Shown here: positions 1 through 6,644 of the stretch, piece after piece | Numbering within the stretch: the stretch's first letter is position 1 | Layout of the letters: each line of letters opens with the position of its first letter | NCBI GenBank assembly: GCA_964635325.1 | Contig: CAZWOL010000004.1 | Span: 1-64,000, forward strand | DNA length: 64,000 nucleotides | Reading direction: 5' to 3' | From: BOG-1112 sp964635325 | GTDB lineage: Bacteria; Bdellovibrionota_B; Oligoflexia; Oligoflexales; Bog-1112 | Position numbers and translations under genes: made by a program | Notes under the pieces: generated by a model | Databases searched by the model: none | Seen by the model: the letters and a program-made list of their open reading frames with translations, nothing else | Told to the model about the DNA's origin: nothing

Positions 1-1
1 G

Positions 2-287
2 AGAGATCAGCTTTTGGTAGGTTTGCGCGTAAATTTCTGGGAAGCATCAGATAAGGAAAACAGTTCTCAATCAAAGAAATTTTGGAAGAGACGAGCTTAG
101 AATTATTTTCGAAGGAATGGATCCTCTCGATGAAAACGATGAATTGCTTTCTTATGGCCCACATTTTGGCGCCGAAGCAATGGAAGAGATGGGGAAAAGG
201 CTGTCTAGATTAGGTCTGCTATATTTGGATGATTTTTTTTATTTCCACGGGGATTTTCCTGAATGGGCGAATTTTTCAATATCATAA
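2..287 (+). pseudogene. Broken immunity-protein gene, cut by the left edge
   Basis: Two reading frames together look like one protein. Frame 2 is open from the edge to about 92 (VGLRVNFWEASDKENSS). Frame 3 takes over near 85-95 and ends at the TAA at 285-287 (...DELLSYGPHFGAEAMEE..., then GLLYLDDFFYFHGDFPEW). The acidic, aromatic-rich C-terminus and the position just before a toxin cassette suggest the immunity protein of a preceding, displaced toxin tip. A one-base indel around 85-95 would explain the frame change. I do not recognise the family, and the true start lies outside the window. Confidence 0.45.
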
Positions 288-309
288 ATCGAGGTGTGTA
301 GGTCGAAAG

Positions 310-1150
310 GTGATATTTTTTCTTGAACAGAAGAAGTGGGTTAACGTCATTGGGCACGTTGCAACTCGGATAGCCGATTCTTTGTTGGATGTTGCAGTGA
401 GTCTCACACCTGGTATTGGTTGGGGTCGAGATGTTTACGAAGCTGTAACCGGAGTGGATCTGCTGAGTCGCGAGGAGCTCGACATCTTCTCTCGCTCGAT
501 GGCTTGTCTTAGGCGCAGTGACAGCCGGTGTAGGTAGCAAGCTTGGCAAAGGAGTCAAGGTTCTCGGGAAGCTGGCGAAGGGTGAAAAGGCAGCTGAAGC
601 CGTTAAGAGCAGTGAGAAAATTGTAGATGCTGCGGTTACTCAGTGGAAGTCAGTTGAAGCCCTCCTACATACGTTTAAAGGAAATATACAGAAAACTTCA
701 GATGGCATTTTTAAATTAAAGAACGGAATGCATACGGAAAAAGGTTTTGAACATTTTCTTGCTATGAGTAAAAATTCCGGGAAAAATTTTCCAATTAGAA
801 CAGTTGAAAGATTTTCAGCTGAAAACTTCACAAGTGAAATTCTTAAACAAAAATTGCCAAATGGCGTAACCAGGATTCAATTGCCAAAAGAGGCGTGGGT
901 GAATTCCAAGTATTATGGAAAGGCCGTAGGTGACTCATCAGATGGTCTTATAAAGGGAGCTAAAACATTATTTCCAGAGAGCTTTACTCCAGCAAATATT
1001 GCCGAGGCAGCTGAAAGCATATTAGTTCAAAATGCGGATAGTGCAGAACGGGCGCTAAATGGAGTATATAAAGGCGTAAAGATTAGATTGCTAAGGGACT
1101 ATGAATCAAAAAAAATCAAATCAATTTTTCCAAGATGGAATCAGGAATAG
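310..1150 (+). pseudogene. Polymorphic toxin cassette A (pre-toxin domain + C-terminal toxin), frameshifted
   Basis: From 352 the frame encodes a pre-toxin module (GHVATRIAD..., TPGIGWGRDVYEAVTGVDLL...) resembling the PT-TG linker that precedes toxin tips in secreted polymorphic toxins. Beside cassette B, which reads ATGGCTATCTTAGG, cassette A reads ATGGCTTGTCTTAGG at about 500. The extra base ends the first frame at 537, and the rest continues in another frame from about 515 to 1150. The roughly 130-residue tip has a GMHTEKGFEHF stretch and ends KSIFPRW, faintly like EndoU-type RNase tips; this is not secure. No well-placed start exists: a GTG at 310 is the best in-frame candidate, so this is probably a displaced tip that is silent unless recombined onto a parent toxin. 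The next gene would be its immunity gene. Confidence 0.6.
531..633 (+). repeat. 103-bp direct repeat, copy A (end of pre-toxin module)
   Basis: This tract matches 2613-2715 with a single mismatch (GCC versus GCA at the codon before the KSSEK segment). It encodes GSKLGKGVKVLGKLAKGEKAA plus KSSEKIVDAA. Similarity stops abruptly at the right end, exactly where the unrelated toxin tips begin. A shorter version is shared with 1888-1962. This is the pattern expected of a recombination platform for exchanging toxin tips. Confidence 0.9.
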
Positions 1151-1158
1151 GATATCCT

Positions 1159-1443
1159 ATGGTTGATCAAAGCGTAAGAAAAGAACTTCTCTCAATTTGG
1201 GACGAAATGAAGACTTCGGGGCCAGAGGGTCTTCTTGAGTTAGTGGATGATATTGTAGGACAAAATCCCAAATGTGTTTCTATCTTTATAGAAAAGTTCG
1301 ATAGGGAAACTAATCAAATCCATAAAGAACTTTTGGCACAGATGATTTTATATGGAATTCATTACATACCAGCGATCGAATTTTTAAAAAATGAGAGAGG
1401 ATGGACGGATTTTACTGGATATGCAGGTTTTCCTGAATTTTAG
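1159..1443 (+). CDS. Putative immunity protein for toxin A
   Basis: A 94-residue acidic soluble protein with no signal peptide, helical in character and ending FTGYAGFPEF. It follows toxin A directly. An ATG at 1135 in the same frame would overlap the toxin end, but the ATG at 1159, just after the toxin stop with AGGAATAGG upstream, is better placed. I do not recognise the family. The immunity role is inferred from size, acidity and position; known polymorphic-toxin systems place the cognate immunity gene immediately downstream. It may still protect against siblings even though toxin A is frameshifted. Confidence 0.6.
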   Translation: MVDQSVRKELLSIWDEMKTSGPEGLLELVDDIVGQNPKCVSIFIEKFDRETNQIHKELLAQMILYGIHYIPAIEFLKNERGWTDFTGYAGFPEF

Positions 1444-1492
1444 CGAGCATGAATATCAAATATGTTTGGCTAGAGCAATCAGAAGTCGCGTA

Positions 1493-1640
1493 GCTTGCTA
1501 GCTTTGACATCAAGTTCATCAGTGGGAAAAGACCGGATACACGTGAAGAGGCTCATGGAAAAATCGATCTTCTTCGTGACAAAATCATCACGACTCGTGC
1601 AAGGATAGCGAAATTAGATCAGCAGCCTTTACGCGAAGAA
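1493..1640 (+). other. Remnant of the upstream toxin domain leading into cassette B
   Basis: The frame of cassette B stays open upstream of its first ATG, back to a TAG at 1490-1492. It reads FDIKFISGKRPDTREEAHGK, then DLLRDKIITTRARIAKLDQQ. There is no ATG, GTG or TTG in this stretch. A related segment (FDIKLIVGKDQMHSIGGERL) recurs at about 3673-3745. I infer that both are left-over pieces of the parent toxin N-terminal to the pre-toxin module, so cassette B is a displaced 3' end of a larger gene. Confidence 0.55.
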
Positions 1641-2306
1641 ATGGTCTGTATTGCTGAGGAGGCGGTTGATCTTTCCGCAAGCTACTATGAAGAGGATGAG
1701 TTTGAGCTTGGTCACGTTGCCACGAGGATAGCCGATACCTTGCTGGATGTTGCAGTGAGTATCACACCAGGTATTGGTTGGGGTCGAGATGTTTACGAAG
1801 CTGTAACTGGAGTGGATCTTTTGAGTCGCGAGGAGCTAGATGTCTTCTCTCGTTCGATGGCTATCTTAGGTGCAGTGACAGCGGGTGTAGGTAGCAAGCT
1901 TGGCAAAGGAGTCAAGGTTCTCGGGAAGCTGGCGAAGGGTGAAAAGGCAGCTGAAGCAGTTAGTGTTAGTCGCAAAGCAATTGCAGAAGCTGAAGGTGTC
2001 TCCAGGAGTATCATTGCATCAAAAAGCCAGCTTCAGAAGAAATTCAAACATGCAGAGGTCTTTGGCATAACTGGTAATGTTAATAAAAAAACGCTCGAAC
2101 AGTTTTCGGAAGCTTTAGAAAATCATGTGAAATCTTCTAGTACGAAAATCATTGAAGGAACATACCATCAGACCCAAAAAGTTATACATTATGTTGATCC
2201 ATCTTCGGGTATAAACGTAATGAAAAAATACTCGGGTGATTTTATAAGTACCTGGAAATTAAATCCTGAGCAGTTAAAGAATGTTTTAGAGAGAGGTAGT
2301 TTGTGA
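1641..2306 (+). CDS. Cassette B: pre-toxin domain + colicin D-like tRNase tip
   Basis: The 221-residue product has an intact PT-TG-like pre-toxin module (about 24-107: GHVATRIAD, TPGIGWGRDVYEAVTGVDLL, then the Gly/Lys-rich linker). A short spacer leads to a C-terminal nuclease domain (about 128-221) that matches colicin D: QKKFKHAEVFGI, a central KxxEGTYH, and FISTWKL. Colicin D cleaves the anticodon loop of tRNA-Arg. Its catalytic Lys/His pair and Ser-x-Trp correspond here to K136/H137 and S203/W205, so the tip looks active. There is no signal peptide or good ribosome site, and the open frame extends upstream without a start, so it is probably expressed only poorly or after recombination. 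The immunity gene overlaps its stop. Confidence 0.8.
   Translation: MVCIAEEAVDLSASYYEEDEFELGHVATRIADTLLDVAVSITPGIGWGRDVYEAVTGVDLLSREELDVFSRSMAILGAVTAGVGSKLGKGVKVLGKLAKGEKAAEAVSVSRKAIAEAEGVSRSIIASKSQLQKKFKHAEVFGITGNVNKKTLEQFSEALENHVKSSSTKIIEGTYHQTQKVIHYVDPSSGINVMKKYSGDFISTWKLNPEQLKNVLERGSL
1888..1962 (+). repeat. Shared pre-toxin repeat, copy B
   Basis: The stretch from TAGGTAGCAAGC to GAAGCAGTTA is nearly identical to parts of 531-633 and 2613-2715. Copy B leaves the shared sequence about 30 bases earlier, going directly into SVSRKAIAEAEG. The wider pre-toxin similarity between A and B covers about 352-600 against 1710-1962. Confidence 0.85.
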
Positions 2307-2542
2307 GTTTTTTGGATAAGATAGTCTCTATAGAGCTAAAGTTAGGAGAGGCTATCATCATTGATAATTTTATTAACCGACAAAGCGATTTTAAAAAAAA
2401 TTTAGCTGAAATAACAAATGAAGAAAAGCAAGCTTTATGGAATCTGCAATGCTTATTTGAGTCAATTTTGACAGAACCTCTAGTTAAGGATTATAAAAAA
2501 ACTTTAGCGGAAGCAAAAAAAATTTTTTCAGATAAAAAGTGA
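2303..2542 (+). CDS. Colicin D immunity-like protein
   Basis: 79 residues, helical and charged, starting at a GTG whose last two bases form the TGA stop of the toxin (GTGA), so translation is coupled. Size and helical nature fit the colicin D immunity protein, which blocks the tRNase active site. Assignment rests mainly on the partner tip, with only weak sequence likeness by eye. It is AT-rich and Lys-rich, like the toxin tip and unlike the core genes further right, as expected of transferred toxin/immunity modules. Confidence 0.65.
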   Translation: MSFLDKIVSIELKLGEAIIIDNFINRQSDFKKNLAEITNEEKQALWNLQCLFESILTEPLVKDYKKTLAEAKKIFSDKK

Positions 2543-2612
2543 GAAAAGATTTCTAGAGTTAGATACTGACATCTTCTCTCGCTCGACATCCTGGTAGCAG
2601 AGACAGATGCTG

Positions 2613-2715
2613 TAGGTAGCAAGCTTGGCAAAGGAGTCAAGGTTCTCGGGAAGCTGGCGAAGGGTGAAAAGGCAGCTGAAGCAGTTAAGAGCAGTGAGAA
2701 AATTGTAGATGCTGC
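2613..2715 (+). repeat. 103-bp direct repeat, copy C (truncated pre-toxin module)
   Basis: This is the partner of 531-633, with one mismatch over 103 bases. Weaker likeness extends left to about 2555 (GACATCTTCTCTCGCTCGA), after which the rest of the module is missing. The reading frame through it is open from 2570, after a TGA, and continues into toxin C, but it has no start codon before 2783. Confidence 0.9.
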
Positions 2716-2782
2716 AGGCCATCACGGCATTAAAATCGTTGCAGGCCCAACGGCAACGAAAGTCGATAAGATTATTCTAGAG

Positions 2783-3058
2783 ATGCTTGAAGGAAAAGGG
2801 AATTTAACCAGTAAGTTCAAATTAAGTGCCGATGAGGCGTTGCACGCTGGTGAGAAATGGGTCGGCCCAGGGTATAAAGAGATTGGAAAACCAGGGCAAG
2901 GTGTATTTCGAAGTGCGGACGGAAAAAGACAATTTCGTATGGACAAGGGTTCTTTGACCGGTGCCCATGACCCGAACGTCCCGCATGTCCATTTTCAGGA
3001 AGTGATGCCCGATGGAAGGCAGTTTAAAACAAATAACCATGTACCTTTCCATGATTAA
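2783..3058 (+). CDS. Cassette C: toxin tip of the GPGYKEIG/PHVHF type
   Basis: The annotated ATG gives 91 residues, but the frame is open from 2570 and fuses the truncated pre-toxin tract to this tip. The tip reads ADEALHAGEKWVGPGYKEIG, then GVFRSADGKRQFRMD, GAHDP and PHVHFQEV, ending NNHVPFHD. The conserved His/Asp-rich motifs look like a metal- or acid-base-dependent nuclease tip that recurs at the ends of polymorphic toxins. I recognise the pattern but cannot name the family or target. With no proper start, this is another displaced tip. Its immunity gene follows after 12 bases. Confidence 0.6.
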   Translation: MLEGKGNLTSKFKLSADEALHAGEKWVGPGYKEIGKPGQGVFRSADGKRQFRMDKGSLTGAHDPNVPHVHFQEVMPDGRQFKTNNHVPFHD

Positions 3059-3070
3059 ACGGGGCATCTC

Positions 3071-3391
3071 ATGAGCAATATAATAGATAAAATCAAGCAG
3101 ATTATACAAGCGGAAATTAAAGGTGATTTTACCATTTCGAACCTCCATGGTGTTGATCTGAAAAACTGCTTGGTAGAGCCATATATTGAAACGCTTGAAG
3201 ATTCGTTCAAGGAAGGCCATATGGTCCAGATGTACGTGGTTTTAAAGGAACATCCTGAAAGCGATGAAGGCTACCAAATCGTATATGACCCCAAGGAAAA
3301 TATGTTTGGTCTGAGCATTCAAGGAAAAGAGCAACTCAGGGTATTTCTTGGCTTTGATGGGACATTTCTAGAAAGCCTTCAAGGTATGTAA
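3071..3391 (+). CDS. Putative immunity protein for toxin C
   Basis: 106 residues, acidic and soluble, with alternating hydrophobic strands (MVQMYVVLKEH..., GYQIVYDPKENMFGLSIQGK). It starts at an ATG 12 bases after toxin C, preceded by GGGG at 3060-3063. The composition is typical of small immunity proteins, and its position makes it the partner of toxin C. The family is not recognised. Confidence 0.6.
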   Translation: MSNIIDKIKQIIQAEIKGDFTISNLHGVDLKNCLVEPYIETLEDSFKEGHMVQMYVVLKEHPESDEGYQIVYDPKENMFGLSIQGKEQLRVFLGFDGTFLESLQGM

Positions 3392-3396
3392 ATTCT

Positions 3397-3567
3397 ATGG
3401 GAAGGGCCATGTATGGATTCAACCAACAAATAAGCTCGTTCTTAGAGCAAGAAAAAATTTGTCTTGAGAGAAATGATTTTGAAAATATTATAAGTCTATT
3501 TCAAGAAATGGGATTCTCAAATGATGTAACAGAGTATTACAAGCATAATCTAGATTTTGAACAGTGA
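3397..3567 (+). CDS. Small acidic protein, possible extra immunity-like gene
   Basis: A 56-residue frame (MGRAMYGFNQQISSFLEQEK... to NLDFEQ) starts 5 bases after the immunity C gene. An in-frame ATG at 3409 has GGAAGGG immediately upstream. It is acidic and helical, with AT-rich codon use like the neighbouring immunity genes. No toxin directly precedes it, so it could be an orphan immunity gene or a remnant. Function unknown. Confidence 0.4.
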   Translation: MGRAMYGFNQQISSFLEQEKICLERNDFENIISLFQEMGFSNDVTEYYKHNLDFEQ

Positions 3568-3604
3568 AATTCGAGAAAACGCATGAGCTTAATGCTCGCA
3601 CCAG

Positions 3605-3632
3605 GATGCGCACCATATGGGAGGTGCGCATC
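3605..3632 (+). repeat. Perfect 10-bp inverted repeat hiding a ribosome site
   Basis: GATGCGCACC (3605-3614) pairs with GGTGCGCATC (3623-3632) around an 8-base loop. GGGAGG at 3619-3624, the likely ribosome site for the ATG at 3635, sits in the loop and 3' arm. No T-run follows, so it is not a standard terminator. It could limit translation of the small frame after it. Confidence 0.6.
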
Positions 3633-3634
3633 GA

Positions 3635-3751
3635 ATGAAATTGTCAAATTTAGACTTTACTCTGCCTGCTATCTTTGACATCAAACTCATCGTTGGAAAA
3701 GACCAGATGCACTCGATAGGTGGTGAAAGGCTGGATCTCTTTGCTCCTTAA
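3635..3751 (+). pseudogene. Remnant of the parent toxin N-terminal to the pre-toxin module
   Basis: A 38-codon frame, MKLSNLDFTLPAIFDIKLIV followed by GKDQMHSIGGERLDLFAP, then TAA. The FDIKxIxGK...DL part is related to the segment upstream of cassette B (from about 1502), both in protein and in DNA (CTTTGACATCAA shared). It appears to be a fourth scar of the array. The start has a good GGAGG, so a short peptide may be made, but no function is implied. Confidence 0.45.
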
Positions 3752-3783
3752 AAAGATAAATTCAGTTTCTTTTTCAAGATATT

Positions 3784-4620
3784 TTACATAGTTCCAAGAA
3801 GGCTATTAACAGAATTAGAAAGATCATTTAATAGACTGATTTGTTCCTCAGGGCTTAAAGGTTCGCATGTGAGTTTGTGATCATGGTAGCCATTAGGGTA
3901 GTGGGAATCTTCCTTGCGCACAGTGGTTGTTCCGGAAAAAGAATTGATGTGACTTAAAGCGCACGACCAATGACAATTTTTTTCACAAAAAAGCCTGCAT
4001 GTTATTTTTCCCCTAAATGAGCCATAGTATATGGCCGAAAGGATTGGTTTAAAGCCCTTTCCGCTGTACGATTCTTCTAAGAAAAAAGTGATATCTAGAG
4101 ATGTGTCGCTAAAATCAGTAAGTCTACAGCTCAGAGAAGAACGATCAAGATGATATGCATCAAGGTATCCACAAATTTTTGATCTCAAAAATAATTTTTT
4201 GAAATTATTGCAAATTTCTTGAAATTGAATTTCTTGTATGCCAGCCTTCGCAGCATTCTCCCTAACAGTTTCTGCAATGGCCCATGCCATTAATGTGTTT
4301 GTACTGAATGGGGCATTTAATTTACGAGAATATGTTTTGCGATTTTTATAAACAGTTCTTTCGTAATCAAAATGATAAGTGATCTCATTCCATTCGCAGG
4401 AATCTTTCATATTTTCCCAAGGAATAGGAATGTTGGAGGAGTCGCTACCACATAAAATTGGAAGGGAGGGAAGGGCTTGACCAGATCGAAAACACGTCCA
4501 TATATCTCCTGTTTCGGACTCTCTTGAGCACTCGCATTGTTCTTTGTAATCTACAGATGCTGCAAGGTTATTAGGTATTGTTAACCATATAAAATTAAAA
4601 AAGAAAATTAGGAGACGCAT
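3784..4620 (-). CDS. Cys-rich secreted protein of unknown function
   Basis: 278 residues beginning with an N-terminal hydrophobic segment (MRLLIFFFNFIWLTIPNNLA) that looks like a signal peptide cleaved near AAS. The mature part has about 13 cysteines, several paired (CEC, CEKNCHWSC), suggesting disulfides in the periplasm or outside the cell. No catalytic motif is visible. It stands alone between the toxin array and the phosphatase pair, with an AT-rich upstream region of about 240 bases. It may be part of the accessory region. Confidence 0.6.
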   Translation of the reverse strand: MRLLIFFFNFIWLTIPNNLAASVDYKEQCECSRESETGDIWTCFRSGQALPSLPILCGSDSSNIPIPWENMKDSCEWNEITYHFDYERTVYKNRKTYSRKLNAPFSTNTLMAWAIAETVRENAAKAGIQEIQFQEICNNFKKLFLRSKICGYLDAYHLDRSSLSCRLTDFSDTSLDITFFLEESYSGKGFKPILSAIYYGSFRGKITCRLFCEKNCHWSCALSHINSFSGTTTVRKEDSHYPNGYHDHKLTCEPLSPEEQISLLNDLSNSVNSLLGTM

Positions 4621-4861
4621 CTTAATCCTTTAATCTATGACTCAAAGTCTTGTTCATCAAGGTTTTGAATGGTCTATGCATATATAAAAAATTAAGGGGT
4701 TTGGCTATATGTAATATTCACATTAGATTAAGATGACGTATCTTTGCAGTCTGAAAACCAGGAAATTCGTTCCAGAAGTTCAACGATCGCTGATGCGAAT
4801 GTTTCTTATGTACAGCGTCACGACGATAGAAAGAGGTATGTATTGATTATTTAATCAAAAA

Positions 4862-5866
4862 TCAATCAAGGTGCAAATGTCGAAGCAATAGTGACTGACA
4901 AAGGCTTTGTATGTTCCCTTTTTCCACGTTATCAGGAAGAGTGCTCTGAGCAGACTTGCGTTGAATTCTCATAATCTGATCATCCAGATCTCGACGAAAA
5001 TCAAAGCTAGGATCGATCTCTCCTCGCTTCACCTTCATGATGAAATCACGGACCTCCGAAGTCAAGGGTAAGGAGATCCATCCTGTCTCAAGCAATTCTT
5101 CTGCTTCAAAGAGCAGTCTATATGCATGCGAAAGACTCTTCCAGTCTTGACCTGAGCTTGCTGCTATTTCACTACGTGAACCGTATCTTGCTTCTAGCTT
5201 TTGCAGACCATCTCGCAAACTTTTGACACGAGAGCCAATGTTCCACTGTCGACCTGCAAGACTGACGGTTGGAGATCCATTTTCAGAAAAAGAAAGATCC
5301 ATAGAGACTTCACGTTTGTCGTCATGCTCTTCTTGGAAAATCATTCGACCATCTTGAGATTTACCTATCTCTGCGATCGATACATTCAATTCCTTTTGGG
5401 ACAGTGTAGCTATCCATGCAAGGACTTTGCGCAATTGGTTGAGGTTGTCTCCTTTGATCGATGCCTTGTGAGCCTGAGCTGCTGCGAACCTTAGAAATGG
5501 GACGATGCTATTGCGTGAAATAAATGCACTTCGCATGGCTTTAACTTTTGACCACTCCTCTGTCTCAATCAAAACCATCTCTGGTGGTGCAAAAAAAAGC
5601 TCGAGAGCACCGGGCTGTCCCTGGCTTGCAAGTTGACAGAAACGTTGCAAGGACCAATATTTGCGATCGACATCTCCTGCAGAATTGCGTGGGCCAGTAG
5701 AAACTTTAAGTGACTTTACCCATTCTTGCGGACAAGGATCTAGGGACAAAAGATCTTCGGTAGAGGGAAGAAAGACTCCCATGAAATCTTCGTCGGATGA
5801 TGCATGATTGGTCCCATAGAGATGGCTTCCGACGCGACATTCAAAGATGATTTTTCGTTCAGGCAT
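4862..5866 (-). CDS. RlaP-type nucleotidyltransferase (pol beta superfamily)
   Basis: Using the ATG at 5866 (MPERKIIFECRVGSHLYGTN...), the protein is 334 residues. The nucleotidyltransferase signature GSHLYG (13-18) and SDEDFMGVF (24-32) carries the metal-binding SDxD. The long helical C-terminal half fits the family of predicted nucleotidyltransferases often found with RNA ligases (RlaP). A longer in-frame start at 5971 would lie far inside the upstream gene and is unlikely. The start overlaps the phosphatase stop by 8 bases (ATGCCTGA), so the two are coupled. The substrate is unknown; RNA-end metabolism is an inference from the family. Confidence 0.75.
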   Translation of the reverse strand: MPERKIIFECRVGSHLYGTNHASSDEDFMGVFLPSTEDLLSLDPCPQEWVKSLKVSTGPRNSAGDVDRKYWSLQRFCQLASQGQPGALELFFAPPEMVLIETEEWSKVKAMRSAFISRNSIVPFLRFAAAQAHKASIKGDNLNQLRKVLAWIATLSQKELNVSIAEIGKSQDGRMIFQEEHDDKREVSMDLSFSENGSPTVSLAGRQWNIGSRVKSLRDGLQKLEARYGSRSEIAASSGQDWKSLSHAYRLLFEAEELLETGWISLPLTSEVRDFIMKVKRGEIDPSFDFRRDLDDQIMRIQRKSAQSTLPDNVEKGNIQSLCQSLLLRHLHLD

Positions 5867-6569
5867 GACGTTCTCTTGGAGCGTATATGCGTTTTGCGGG
5901 GATTTGTATAAAGCGTTTTTCCGGCATGATGATTGCTGTAAGCGCTCCCCCAAAAACGCATCCGGTATCAATGCCTATAGTGCGTTTGTAGATGAATGGT
6001 TTTTCATGAACCGTATGACCGTAGATCACGTGATATGGTTCTTCGCAAAGTTCCCACCAGCGTCGATATCCTAAGTTGTAGTTTTCTTCTTCGGAATTTC
6101 CATCGCGATCTTTTCCCCACCAACGCACATCTCCAGGGCGTTCAGGATGAATGAGCTGCGCAAACATTACAGCAGGAGGTTGCTCCCAGAGTTGAAGCCC
6201 AGGCCACAACCCACCATGAACGAGTATAGTTTCATGTTCATCCATTACATGAAGCCACCTCAGTTTGCGTAAGTATGCTTCACTCGTAGAATCTTGACTA
6301 AGCTCATGAACCAGAGGAATGTCGATATTTCGACCGCGATGTAGCAAGTCGAGTTTACGTAAGAGCACGGACTCGTGATTTCCCATGACACCTTGAATAT
6401 CACGTTCGCAACAAAGCTTTATGACTCCAAGCGAATCAGGCCCGCGATCAACTAGGTCTCCAACATGGAAGATGCTTTGAATTCCTTCAGAATGTAGGCG
6501 ATCCAGTAAGATTGAAAATTCATCACTGCAACCGTGAATATCTCCAATGACTGCAAATCTTTCCTGCAT
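5859..6569 (-). CDS. Calcineurin-like metallophosphatase (PrpE/Pnkp-phosphatase type)
   Basis: 236 residues with the full metal-binding set: GDIHG (9-13), GDLVDRG (37-43), GNHE (63-66), a later VHGG and YGHT. This is the pattern of bis(5'-nucleosyl)-tetraphosphatases and of the phosphatase domain of bacterial RNA-repair Pnkp. The ATG at 6569 has AGGA 9 bases upstream. Coupling to an RlaP-type nucleotidyltransferase favours a role in RNA ends or nucleotide phosphates over protein phosphatase activity. No kinase or ligase gene is adjacent, so a complete Pnkp system is not shown. Confidence 0.8.
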   Translation of the reverse strand: MQERFAVIGDIHGCSDEFSILLDRLHSEGIQSIFHVGDLVDRGPDSLGVIKLCCERDIQGVMGNHESVLLRKLDLLHRGRNIDIPLVHELSQDSTSEAYLRKLRWLHVMDEHETILVHGGLWPGLQLWEQPPAVMFAQLIHPERPGDVRWWGKDRDGNSEEENYNLGYRRWWELCEEPYHVIYGHTVHEKPFIYKRTIGIDTGCVFGGALTAIIMPEKRFIQIPAKRIYAPRERHA

Positions 6570-6644
6570 ATTGAATCTTCCTGAGTGTAGAAAACGATGA
6601 AGCTTGGATCACCTTTGCTAGTCTACACTTTGCAAAATCAAGTC

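Noticed and set aside
229..350. ATG at 229 as start of cassette A
   Set aside because: It lies inside the end of the immunity remnant in another frame, and its first 40 codons have no counterpart in cassette B.
495..540. Programmed frameshift in cassette A
   Set aside because: No slippery run or downstream stem is visible, and cassette B has the intact frame at this place; a simple indel is likelier.
1..3751. CRISPR array or insertion sequence explaining the repeats
   Set aside because: The repeats are coding pre-toxin modules separated by genes of different length; no spacers, transposase or terminal inverted repeats were seen.
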